A DNA stretch of 64,000 nt from Pisaster brevispinus (taxonomy: Eukaryota > Echinodermata > Asteroidea > Forcipulatida > Asteriidae), in the NCBI GenBank assembly GCA_023634235.1, contig JAMKCF010000013.1:17671705-17735704 (forward strand), in the 5' to 3' direction. How positions within the stretch are numbered: position 1 is the stretch's first letter; each line of letters opens with the position of its first letter. Position numbers and translations under genes: made by a program. Below, piece by piece: positions 50,201-61,055 of the stretch. Under the pieces are notes generated by a model. That model was not told where the DNA came from, did no database searches, and was given only the letters and a program-made list of their open reading frames with translations.

Positions 50201-52035
50201 GTCTGACTTCCTCCGCTGGTATTTTACAAACCTGCTGTTTATCATAGTCTAATGGCACCGTGCTGTCCACGGCACTCCGATCAGTACGATGACCACGGTG
50301 TCTGTTCCTTTACGGTGACCCCACACAGAGGGATGTCGCGATGTGCTTCAAGAACCCTTTTACCGGCAAAAGCTGCGTAAGTATTAGTCATTCTAGTTGT
50401 CTGTTTGCACATTGCGAGAGCTCGTTCAAAATCGACTCCAGGCAAAAAATGCATCAAGCATGTTTGATTATTGAGGAAAAAGCTCCACAGTTTGATCAAA
50501 GACATTTTGTTCCCCTACCCAGCTAGTAGTTTTCATGGTGATGGCCTTCTGACCCAGTTTCCATTGTTAATCAAATATTTGTTAAGTAATAGTTTCGCGG
50601 TCAGTAAAATTATTTCCACACATTTTCCTAGTGAATATTCTGCCCCATAAACGCACCCTACTTTGGGGACATCTTCAGCTAACCCAGTTTCAGGTTGTCA
50701 GTCGGTGGAAGGGAAGCCGAATGAACGTTGACCAGGAGCAATAACCCCAAACTCAGAGTTCACTTTTTAATGACGTTTTCAAATACCGTGATATTTCAAA
50801 CTCTCGAAATGTCAAGAGCCGTTAACTTCGAGTCGTTTATTAAATATTTTTTCCCTGAAAGAATTTTGACGGATGATGCTAATTCAAAACGAAAATCATA
50901 CAAAAACTGTCGTACATTATATGCCTCGGAAAAGGCACATAAATATACGGCATTGCACCGAGTTGGCCGTTCCCCTTTATATTCAACTTTCCCTTCCATA
51001 TTCAACTTATCAAGACTGGAAAAAGAGCTCTGGATTCAGTTTTTTTTTTCATCTCTCACATTTTTGACAAAAACATTAAAGGGAAGTGTCATAAAACATT
51101 CGTCAGCGGTTGTGATCAAGTTGCTAAAAAATGAAAACGTTGCCATTGCCACAAACAAAACGACTCAATTCGGACACGCCGTGGCTTCCAACTATAAATA
51201 AAGTCGCGCCCTCATTTATCTAACGAATCACAGATTGTCGAGTAAATTAATCTTGGACCAAGGCTAATTACTTACCCTTGAGCCAAGACTAATTCCACAT
51301 ACGCCGCTTTATTAGCCATACGATGATTATGGTGGACTTCGTGGCAAACAGAGTTCAGTTATTACATTACGACTTGATAGATGCCGCATCTCGCATCTTA
51401 TGATAAATGAATCAAACGTCTTGGTCTAAACCGTTTCTATGGATACAATCCAAATGGATCGGATATGCATCAGATATACCTCGTCAACGCAACCAAGAGC
51501 AGAGGTCAATAAACCCGTGATTAAGGGTCAAGTAGTCGTTCAAGATGAATGTCCAGATACTGGATGTGTCATGTTTATTATAACATGACACCTTCTCAGA
51601 GCTGTGTATCGAAAGAGTAAGATTAGATGCCATTTTCGGTCCCAAAAACCGCATGTGTGCATACAGGGTGCCAGACTAGACTGAAAAATGGGTTCACTGC
51701 ATTTGGACTGAAAATGGCCTCCAGTAACCACGTGACCAAAGAAAACTGATCCCTTCATGTCGCATTTCTCTCATATGCAGTATTGCTCTTTCCCTTATAT
51801 TGAACATTCACATTAATTGTTTAGAAGTTTTTGAAGTTTACTTCTTATGAATTGTATGGTATAAAACTGTGTACGTTTGCCGTTACGACACGCTCTGTTT
51901 ATCTGGTTGGCATGACCATGACATGACACAGTGTGAGTTCGTGATAAATACTGATTACTCAGTTTACTATCCTTGCATCCACTCTTCTAAGACGGCTTCC
52001 ATCTCTCTCTCCCCCTCTTTGTTTCTCCACAAAAG

Positions 52036-52281
52036 GGTCCATGTAGTATGCTGTTCTTTGCCTCCTTTTATTCATTCATCATCTGCTTCTTCTTCTACTA
52101 CTACGTGGACACCACTGGCGGTGGTGCGTCGCAAGGGGGCGCTGCCTTCTTTGCCCGCGGGCCACTGTCTTGTCCCTTCCCGCGATGCTACCCCCATCTC
52201 TTACGGAAGATTCCCAAGAATGAGACGTTTCAGAAGCACAGACAGCAAATGATGGTGCCGATATCCGTGCCAGATCATAAG
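52036..52281 (+). CDS. Gene D exon: membrane anchor and stem
   Basis: The acceptor chosen is CTCCACAAAAG after a long CT tract, because it aligns the YS dipeptide at residues 12-13 of the exon in B, C and D without gaps. It encodes MLFFASFYSFIICFFFYYYV, a very aromatic anchor, then a Gly/Ala/Pro-rich stem with one NET sequon. The donor CATAAG|GTATAG keeps phase 0. A TAG acceptor at 52044-52046 is a possible alternative. Confidence 0.72.
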
Positions 52282-55200
52282 GTATAGCTAGGAATATCGT
52301 AGATCTTTGGGTCAGGGAGGATGGGGACAGAGTAGAACAACTTGTGCTAGATAGCCGCTAGGTGGCAGCAAACACTAGGTGGCAGCAAACACTGACATAT
52401 TTTCCTATTTCGTATTTAGGAACATGCGAATCTTATTTAAGAGAGTAATGCATTTACCTGGTTTAGTCTGCTGCCACCTAGCGTCCTAAAAGTATCCCTT
52501 TATGATGCACAAGGCAGACCCTTTTCGGTGGATCCTTACGCTTTCTCTGATACCCCATAACTTTGCTATAGTTTTCTTCAACATCTGTTATTAACTGTTA
52601 AAGGGTGTGTGGTATTTATCATATCACACTCTTATTACTTTAATCCATCAGCCGTTTGAACTCCGATGTCGCACATGCGCACTCGTCACCAGCTCTGGTC
52701 AGCTCTTGGGGAAAAATGCAGGAAAGGACATAGACGCGGCCGAGTGCGTTATTCGCATGAACGACGCCCCTACGCGGGCATTTGAAGCAGATGTTGGCTC
52801 ACGAACCACCGTGCGTGTGGTGGGCCATTCAAACTTTCGTCCCACCTTCCAGAACAAACCGTCCAACCAGAAAGTCCATTTTATGTACGAGAGGACGAAG
52901 TCTGACAATGTAATCATAGCGTGGTTATACAACACCAACGTCTACAAGAATCCGGCCTACAGGCTGATTTTGAACTATTCCCAACTCTATAAGAATGTTA
53001 GTTTCTTCATGCACACTCTGGCAATGATGAGATACAATAACGAAGTATTCCATAACGAGACAGGCATCACCAGGCAAGTAGTAGTCTTGTTTCAAGACTG
53101 TGTTATAGTTTAAAGTTGTTAATCTTGCCGAGCATCTGCAGTGGTCGCCCACTCGAGGCTTTTCACGGGTCCATAGGCTATAGGCTAAGGCTGTTCCGAA
53201 TTGGCGGCTGCGGCTACGGCTATGACTGCTGCTAAGGCCAAAAGATATTGCTGAAGGACGTACTATACTTCAACACATGGAGAAGCAAAAGTCTAGCCCC
53301 AGCTGAAGCTGTAGCCGCCAATATGGGGGACTTTTGGGACGCTAGGTGGCAGCAGACTTACCAGGTTAATCCATTGTTCTTGATAATATGCGCATGCGCA
53401 GAACTACTACGTAAACAATGGAAATTTACCGGGTAAGTCTGCTGCCACCTAGCGTTCCAAAGTGTCTCATTCAGACACGGCCTAAGACGTTTTCCAGTTT
53501 CACAGGTCACCTTAATGAACAATCATGTACCTTTGGGACTCAATGAGCTAGCAAGCTAGAACACTTGGGCACAATTTTCACCGGTCATTTGACGTTCTAC
53601 CTATTCTTTGACCAGCGGACCATTGCTTAAAATGGAACCCAGATTAATTTGTTTTGGGCTTGTACAGGTACTTCCCCTGCATTTCACTAAGTGGTGTCTG
53701 GTTTCTTGGACCCCCCCCCCCCCATGTGGTTAGGGATTTCAGAATGTAGTTTCTCATCAGAATGTTCCTTGATCGTAATTTTCAGGACCCAAGCTAAGAC
53801 GTGGTTGACCACTGGTTGGCACACAATGCTGTTAGCTTTGGACATGTGCGAGGACCTGACGGTGTACGGGATGGTCTACGGCGACTACTGCTTGTAAGTT
53901 TAGGATTTTATTATTTTGTTAAAAGCACATCCTTTAGGACTCCACCGGCCATTTACAAAGTCTGTCATGGCCACATCGTACAAGACCGGCCCTGGGGTTT
54001 ACAATTCTATCCGAAGACCCGACCAATATTTCGCTATTGGATATCTTTGATATACCTTTTTGGTTATATGTGCCCAATCTGGCGAAAGCTTTACCCCAAA
54101 ACGGGTAAGCACTAATTAGCCTTTCCCTTGAAATATGCTAATTCCATTCACGCATGCGTGTTTACACTATTGGTTGGCAAACGCCATTTTGGCAGACCCA
54201 CAAACGCGTATGCGTCGCGCCACCATCAGCCCCAAACAAAAGCCGCGGTTTTTCCTCATTGTTGCCAACCAGTAGTGTTTGTTTTTAGTGCGCACGCGCG
54301 ATGTGCGATTTAGATATTTTACGGGAAAGGTCTCTCTTATTTTCGATGTTGTTTGGACTTTGAAGGTTACGTGGTGAGAGACCCTTAGAATATAATCAAT
54401 TTATTATCCAATCATTTCCATGTGTAAGATTTTGTCGTGAACCCTTTAACCCAACACGCATACGTTTCTATCAGCAATTGATCACGATTCAACCTTCTTA
54501 AAAACATAAAAACTAAAACCTGCAATTCAATAGCTCTCAGAATAAATGCCGACTCTTCACGACAGGAATGTTACAGTGGGAAAAGGTCGTAGATTTGGTT
54601 CATTGGAAACATGTCACATAATCCTTGTCAATAAATAACTCGAACCGAAACGGAATCTGTATCTCGTCTGGCAAACCATTCCGATTAATTGAACAGCGTA
54701 TGGTGTCCTCAGTGTAACACTAGTCACTCACACCGTGGCAGTTGCGGAAGCGACTGCATTCCAGGTAGAACCATAAAAACCCACACTTCTTAATAACCAA
54801 ATCGTCTTAATGTAAAGGTGATGGAATGTGGTTGAACGGCTTAATGCGCGGTATCAGTGGATTGGCAATACAGGGCCAAATCCATCAAAGTCAATCTACA
54901 ACCGGGTCCAATTTATCAAAGTCTGTAACAGAAGATTCCTGCTTACGGAGCAGCACGTAACACGGTTTCTCTTTTCAGATGCACTGTGGTCTGTAAGCAA
55001 AACTTGCTTGCCGGTAGTTCATGTAAGCAGACTAGTGACGCAGTAAACACAATACGCTGTGAACGCGCATGCACGCACTGTCTTATCTTTGTAATCACTA
55101 TGAAATACATGCACCGTAAGTTTTCTGCTATAGTAGGCACAAATTGTTTGCTTACTTGTGAACAGCTTCATGAAATTAGTCTCAGGATATGATGGTGTGT

Positions 55201-57171
55201 GTAGGTCTAAAACCAACCACCCATAACAATCCGGTGCATTCTCTGTTATAAACGATGGCAGGTGTTGTGTGTAGTGAATACGTGTTCGAAAGTGTCTATC
55301 GTTAGAAAGCACAAAACATGGACACACAAGAACCTAGTAAAATATTACACACGTGTAGTCAATGCTATCCATCATTTTTAAGAGTGCCAGTAGTGTTTTT
55401 TCATGTATGTTGAAAACTAAAATCGATCGCGATGATGAACTCTTGCCCCCCCCCCCTCGCCCAGAAAAAATAAATAAATACAATTATTCGGCATTTAAAG
55501 TTAAACACACAATACTCACTATAAGTTGGTCCACATTATGGTGTTGATTTGTTGTGACTTTTGCTGTTTTGATTCGATCGGAAGTCGGACTGTATAAATA
55601 ATTCTAATTCGGAAATTGTAATATAATAAATTATAAATCATCACATAATGTCTTAGGATTCTCTCTAGTTCAGTGAGACGTGATGAAAAGTAAAATTGCT
55701 GATTATGTTGGATGATATTTGGATAACAGAAAATCAATCAAACTTTAAGAAAGGAAAGACCTTTGCGTTGTTCCGCCCGAGACGATAGTCGGTCGGCGTC
55801 ATGAATTCTACCCAGGTCATATGTATTAATACTCGAGGACCGTGTAATCACTGAATGCCATCGGTCGATGATACGCGGATATAATCTTTAGACATCTCTA
55901 AGGATTATGGCTCGGGGACAGTCTTTAGTATCTTGAGTGTCGTTTGTATCTACGGGTTGTTTAGCTCTCTGCATGTATTTGAAGATGTTTGTTTACGGTC
56001 TCATAGTCGTAGGGTAACCATGGGAACGTAACTTTAGCTACTCTGTCAAGATGACGTTTTTGTCAGGTTTAGTAAGGATGAAATGAATGAATAATAAGTC
56101 TGCATGTGATATGCATTATGATTGATGGAGCGTCACAAATTACTAGGAAAGAGATGGTTCAATATTAGACTGGCGTCATTCTTTCCAGGAGACTGTTCTC
56201 TGAGTTGTTGAGAAGGGATTTAAGGTCCAGATTTGCGTAGACTTGATTTCAAGTCTAGATCGCGGTTATTTTTGTCTGCATCCGCCACGCAGAGCTTGAT
56301 TTGCCTTTGTTGGCTATCTATCAACTATCTAATAGTTTAAAATAGGCCCAACCCACAGGGGGTCGCTATTTCAGGCAATATTGCATGTACTGGCAATCAT
56401 GCAGAAAAAACACGATCACAGACTTGGAACCAAGTCTAGGTTTGCACCTCATTAACTGAAAAAGTGCATACATGATTTCTGAGACAGAGTTAAGAGCCGT
56501 TTGTATTGTTGTTATTATTATTGTTTTTCTGTTTTGGTGTTGCTGTTTTTCCCCCTCGTCAGGGCTTGTTAAAGTCCCCAGGATCAACAGTGTTCTCAAC
56601 GTACAATGTGGGTAGTATTAACATTAATAATGGTTGCGTTATCCTAATCAATTCTTAAAATAATAATTGTGTTAATTCTTACAGAGAAAACCCAAATGAC
56701 GCCACACCATACCATTACTATGGCAACACAGGAAACAACACACGCACCGAGTGTGGCTACTACATGAAAAGTGAAGAGCGCCTGACCAGCGGCCATCTTT
56801 TCGTCACTGAAAAATTCATCTTCGGCCGTTGGGCTCAGAAATACAACATCAAATTCCTCCATCCTGTTTGGAAATCCAAGATATACAACCAGTCTAACTT
56901 GGACTCGCCTTTTATGAAACTTTATCGCGAAAAGTACGGCCCGGTACGGCAGAACAGAACTAGTCATGCAGCAGACAAAACTGTACCCGTGGATAAACAT
57001 AGTGGAGTTCATAATAATAGCGGTGATGGTTCCTCAGGGATCAATGCTAGGCCCCCAAATAGAATTGTCCCGGATGAAGTGGATAACATTGAGGATAAGG
57101 ACTATGCTTTTCTAGTGCTCGGAGGACGTGCAAAGTCTAAGGAATATCAAGAGACGGTTACTGGAAGTTGA
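52036..57171 (+). CDS. Gene D: ST6GalNAc-like sialyltransferase with long C-terminal extension
   Basis: Fourth sialyltransferase of the cluster, on the plus strand, more diverged from B and C than they are from each other. Exons 52036-52281, 52652-53073, 53786-53893 and 56685-57171 join in phases 0, 2, 2 to give 420 residues. The second intron needs a GC donor (AG|GCAAGT) to keep the frame; the others are GT-AG. All four sialyl motifs are present (motif III HYYG; motif VS HLFVTE). The His before the conserved PND is replaced by Asn (ENPND). After the catalytic domain there is a ~70-residue polar extension without known domain. An ATG at 52048 directly before the anchor could be the start, but by analogy with gene B an upstream first exon is likely. 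Expected Golgi lumen enzyme. Confidence 0.86.
52354..52486. mobile_element. MITE-like inverted repeat in gene D intron, CTAGGTGGCAGCA ends
   Basis: CGCTAGGTGGCAGCAAAC and ACACTAGGTGGCAGCAAAC occur side by side on the left. The inverse AGTCTGCTGCCACCTAGCG lies at about 52465-52483. The element sits in the intron before the motif L exon. Confidence 0.75.
52652..53073 (+). CDS. Gene D exon: sialyl motif L
   Basis: Acceptor TTAATCCATCAG. The exon is 422 nt, 6 longer than in B and C. It reads CRTCALVTSSGQLLGKNAG, then ECVIRMNDAPTRAFEADVG and SRTTVRVVGHSNF. It ends ACCAG|GCAAGT, a GC donor. The GT inside GCAAGTAG would break the frame to the next exon. Confidence 0.87.
53200..53322. repeat. ATTGGCGGCT / AGCCGCCAAT inverted repeat
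   Basis: ATTGGCGGCT at 53200-53209 faces AGCCGCCAAT at 53313-53322, with GGCTACGGCT and AGCTGAAGCTGTAG words between. It is a short palindromic element in the intron after the motif L exon, related in vocabulary to 3.8 and 8.0 kb. Confidence 0.6.
53331..53463. mobile_element. 133-bp palindromic MITE with CTAGGTGGCAGCAGA ends
   Basis: CGCTAGGTGGCAGCAGACTT on the left is the reverse complement of AAGTCTGCTGCCACCTAGCG on the right. Pairing continues inward through CCATTGTT/AACAATGG and outward to CTTTTGGGA/TTCCAAAG. It is the same family as 52354-52486 but a cleaner copy. Confidence 0.85.
53786..53893 (+). CDS. Gene D exon: sialyl motif S
   Basis: 108 nt, identical in length and phase to genes B and C, between acceptor TAATTTTCAG and donor TGCTT|GTAAGT. 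It reads TQAKTWLTTGWHTMLLALDM, then CEDLTVYGMVYGDYC. Confidence 0.88.
56685..57171 (+). CDS. Gene D exon: motifs III and VS with extended C-terminus
   Basis: Acceptor AATTCTTACAG; the first base completes a Leu codon. It encodes ENPNDATPYHYYG and GHLFVTEKFIFGRWA, then KLYREKYG, followed by ~70 residues rich in Asn, Gly, Asp and Ser. Stop TGA is at 57169-57171. Several sequons (NNT, NQS, NRT) suggest heavy glycosylation. The exon starts 80 nt upstream of the first ATG in its open frame. Confidence 0.87.
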
Positions 57172-57604
57172 TGAAAAGCATAAGAAAGGAGTCAGTGTAC
57201 TATTGTATCTTCCGTCACGATGCAGCCATTTTGGTTTTCTTCCATAAATCCACTCTACCAAGCTGAGGCTAGAAGTGGTAGTCTGGTGCCCAATCATGTA
57301 TTAATAGTGTGCCAAGTACAGGCTGAAGTTTGATAACGAGGCTATCGGTAACGATGCACATTGCAACTAAAACGTAGCAACCACCAAGAGGTGATTTAAC
57401 AATCCTCAGAGAGCAATTTTGCATCTGAAACATGACTTCAAACATGACTTTATTCTCGCTGGTTCGAGTGAAAACGTTGCCAAGTTATAGTCTTGATGTA
57501 TTATCGATAATGCCAGCGCAACTTTTCTCCTATCGTGTGTGGTGGTAAAATCACAAATTGCTGAAGTAGTGCGGGAAAGGTTTGACAGTTATCGTCACAC
57601 CGAG

Positions 57605-57645
57605 GTAAATAAAAATACATATCAAGCATAAATCAAATAAATAAA
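57605..57645 (+). terminator. Candidate polyadenylation signals of gene D
   Basis: AATAAA occurs at 57608, 57636 and 57640, about 440-470 bases after the gene D stop. This is position only; AATAAA is common in such AT-rich sequence. Confidence 0.3.
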
Positions 57646-57975
57646 GTATAATATAACTTATTGACCTAAAAGGTAAGATCAAAATAATGATAAATTTTGA
57701 ACGGTACATGGTATAAATCTGATTCGGTTTATTTTTGATATCAGCAACTGATATAATTAACAAAATATCCAAGTGTTTTGGATACTACCAGCTATGTTTT
57801 ATAGGCTATACCTTTAAAAGGCTGAAAGGAGATTAAGATTTAGTATTCTTTGAGGATTCTTCAGGGTTTCTTATAGTCTTAGGACAAGACGGTACTCGTT
57901 AAGTAAGCGTAGCCTACCTACACGCTGTGCTGACTAGTGAGTAGTGATAGCACGCGGAGGTCGTGTAACAATGAT

Positions 57976-58172
57976 CAGGGTCCAATTTCATAAAGCCTGT
58001 AAGCACAAAAACTTTCTAGGCACAGACAAATCTTGCTTAGCCGAAACAGGTTACCAGCCAACATTCCGTAAAGTTTACATTGTTGCCACTGGTACCCCGC
58101 TCATTTCTTGCTAAGTATAGAAATTTGCTAAGCAGAATTTTCTGCTTAACAGCTTCCTGAAATTGGGCCCAG
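57976..58172. mobile_element. MITE-like element, GGGTCCAATTTCAT / TGAAATTGGGCCC ends
   Basis: GGGTCCAATTTCATAAAGC faces AGCTTCCTGAAATTGGGCCC. The interior has repeated TTGCTTAGC/GCTAAGCA words. A second, less complete piece follows to about 58340, and a related fragment lies at about 54900-55025. No coding capacity. Confidence 0.7.
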
Positions 58173-60781
58173 CTAATATCGACTTGTACCAAGACTACGT
58201 TTCTTATGCCCGAAGGGTCTTATTTCATAGAGCTGATTAAGCTGAAAAATTGGCTGAACAGTTTACTGCTTAGCCAAATATGAGCTGGATACCAGCCACA
58301 AATGGTGCATGTGAAATGGTATTTTGGCTGGACACCGTATTCTGGTTAGCACAACTTACTTTGCTTAGCTTCTTTTTGTGCTCCATGAACTTGTGGGCCA
58401 ATATCCTACATGATTACCTATTGATAACAATTCCAATGGAAAGTTTTAATCACACATTCCTTTCAAAATTCCAAAATGATTTTACCCCTTTTTATGATTC
58501 CTTTAGAAATCCCGAGGAGTTCCCGATTATTGTGGATTTCTGGTTGTATTTTATTTTGTCAATGTTATTATTTTTTTTTAATGAGTGAAACATGAACAAA
58601 TCACGTGTATTGGTCACGTGAAGGTTTTGGTTGTGGATGGGATGGGGCTTGTGTTGGGTGTGGGGGGGGGGGGGGTAAATGGGCATGGCATTTTGTTTAC
58701 GTGAACATTTCTAGTCTCAAAGAGAAATTGGAATTGCTAGTTCATCAAGTGTTAATATTGTACACCAATAGTATAAAATCAAACATAATCAAAAGGTAAA
58801 CGTAAATAATTCACACAGTAAGAGCTATTTATTATAATGAATGAAAGTAAGCACTATATATAAATGTACAGAATTGTTTACATCTACGAGTATGGGCCGA
58901 AATTGTTAAATAGACTCACTGGGTATTTGTATTTGTATACAAAATATTAACATCAATTAATAATTAATATTACTGTATATTAAATATTTTGAAGGCACTA
59001 ATGCAATATTAAATATAATCCTCGTGAAATAATTAAAGCTGACTTAACGAATAAAGCTTTCTATGAATGTTGATTTTGTGGCTCCATGAGCCCCACCTTT
59101 TCTATTTATGTCATCGACTGCAGCATGCCGTTTGTTGTGTAAACAAACATTTTTGTTTGTGTTATATACGCATCGATGTAATGTCGGGTCAAACCTACTA
59201 ATGCAATCGTCAAAACTTTTAAAAATCAGTCTGCTCTTTAAGACAATTAATCCATCAAAGAAATCTTAGCACATCAAGAGAAAAGATCAATCAAAATGAA
59301 AATCAATGGTGATGTCCATCGTCAAAGATGACTTATCCATAAGTACAGTCCATTTGATGTTATTCCATTTGTGTTGTTAAGTCTAGTCGAGACTTATAAA
59401 GCTCTTTTCTCCTAGGAGAAGAATACTGGCTATTATGCAAATGTATGTTAATTTACAACCCGTTTGACCTATGCAAATAAGGTATGCTTGTGCGATTCAG
59501 TGGGTAACAAAGATCGTTTTGGGAGCCAGCTTGCACATTCCATAGTGTAGAAACATAAGCACAGCTGATAACATGGCTGACTAGCGAGATTGACATGTGC
59601 CTCGGGAGTTCCTCAACATCGTAGGATAATAGCCAGTTGGAAAACTGTAAGTTGCATTTTATATTATCAGTACATGTACATTCACCCAAACCCCAATCCT
59701 ACCCTAACCATCATCCCTTACCCCCAACCTCAACCCCAATCCCCAATCCGGCCCTTACCTGCTGTTTGTAATAAGTTTACAAACCCCACGCTGTTCTTTT
59801 CCTGGAAAAAACGACATCACTTCAGATTCGTTACCAAAAAAGCTGTTTTTGTTTACACAATAACTCATTTTTGCCGCAGCTGTGCTACTTTTGGGTCTGT
59901 TTCCCCAGGGTGGACATCGCAGAGGGTAGTTTTGGCGAGGGTGGCAATTCGAAAGGACAATCATACTATTTTGATACACATTTTACGAAACAAGTTTGTC
60001 AAATTTAATTAAATTCAAATGTACTAATTTTATATATATCTTCTGGGTCAATAATTTCATTAAATCACGTTACTACCAGCCCACCACCATAAACAATACA
60101 ATTCACACTCGGTATTGCAAGTTGGGTTAGGATTAGCGTTGGGTTATTGTAAAGCTCACAAGAACAATCAAGGTCCTATCTTTATGAGCATTATGTGAAA
60201 TTGCAACTTCATTAGATCATTTTTGTTTCTTTGAAGGTCACTGCAAGGTCGATTTAGTTTCTCGTCAGCGCGGAAATGAACTTTCCATGTTTTCATTATT
60301 CTGAGGCACTGGTACTTCATCAGTGTTGATTTCATTTTTATGGGTCTTTGCTGGGAACCATAAAGGGCGCCGCCAACGGTGGAAAAAACACTAGTTCAAA
60401 AAACGAAAGGGGGGGCTAGTTTTTCGGATTACATTTCGACAAAATTACAGGGACGAAAACTTCACACTTATGATCAAATAATAACTAAACACAAATTAAA
60501 CAAGGACAAATTAATTGCCAAATTAGTTCGAGTGATTTCGTTCAAGTTGGTCTTTCAATAAGGTTCTGTAAGGCCTCCAAAATCGGTTGACAATTTGTTA
60601 TGCGTCTAGGTGGACAACCAATAGTCATCCATAGTCATTTTGAAGCCTAGTATAACTATAATGCAACAGGAACATTACTTTTGAGACAGGCTTACATTTT
60701 GTCAAGAGAATAAAACACTCAATATTTCTCACCAGTTTCAAAGATTAGTTGAAGAGAAACTTGAAATCATTATCCTTTGGG

Positions 60782-61055
60782 CTAAGATGTAATTTCCAGG
60801 TAATAGTCATTGACCCTAGGTTCAACGTACTCATACATCATGTCCATTGGCTTACCATTGGTCTCTTGGCAGACGTTGGGGTACGCCGTGGTGGGATGTG
60901 GGGTGTCAGTGAGGCTGGCTGAGATGGTACACATAGCCAGAGAGGGTGATGGGAGGGGAGGAGGGTGTCTCTTGGGAACCTCTGGTGCTGTACTCGGTAG
61001 ACTGTAGGATAATGGGACTGAGTCGTTCTCGCTATGCTTGCAATGACACGTTTGG
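60782..61055 (-). CDS. Gene E exon: cytoplasmic tail with SH3 and tyrosine motifs
   Basis: Acceptor TTTAAATCACCAG; the first base completes Ser after phase 2. The 90-codon frame runs to TAG at 60784-60782. It contains SENDSVPLSYSLPS, KRHPPPLPSPS, TTAYPNVCQE and MMYEYVEPRVNDYYLEITS. This frame differs from the longest open frame on this strand, which is only a shadow. A donor-like ATG|GTAAGC lies at 60856|60855, just before the last tyrosine motifs. Confidence 0.6.

Larger units (their letters stand above)
32230..52035. other. Gene-poor stretch between the LINE remnant and gene D
   Basis: I found no exon with a recognisable domain in this 20 kb. It holds the SINEs, microsatellites and GGGTCA copies listed here, plus poly-C/poly-G runs (35607, 40887, 45331, 48187, 50016). 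The promoter and first exon of gene D should be near the right end. The longest open frame (50728-51201, +) has no family features. Confidence 0.45.
57172..60781. other. Non-coding stretch between genes D and E (convergent)
   Basis: 3' sides of both genes. It contains the MITE-like element listed above, a poly-G run near 58662, degenerate CCCTAA-like words at about 59685-59760, and otherwise AT-rich sequence. No exon with a known domain was found. Confidence 0.5.

Noticed and set aside
50728..51201. 157-codon open frame on the plus strand
   Set aside because: Longest frame in its region, but with no domain, signal, splice context or repeat relation; composition fits chance in this sequence.
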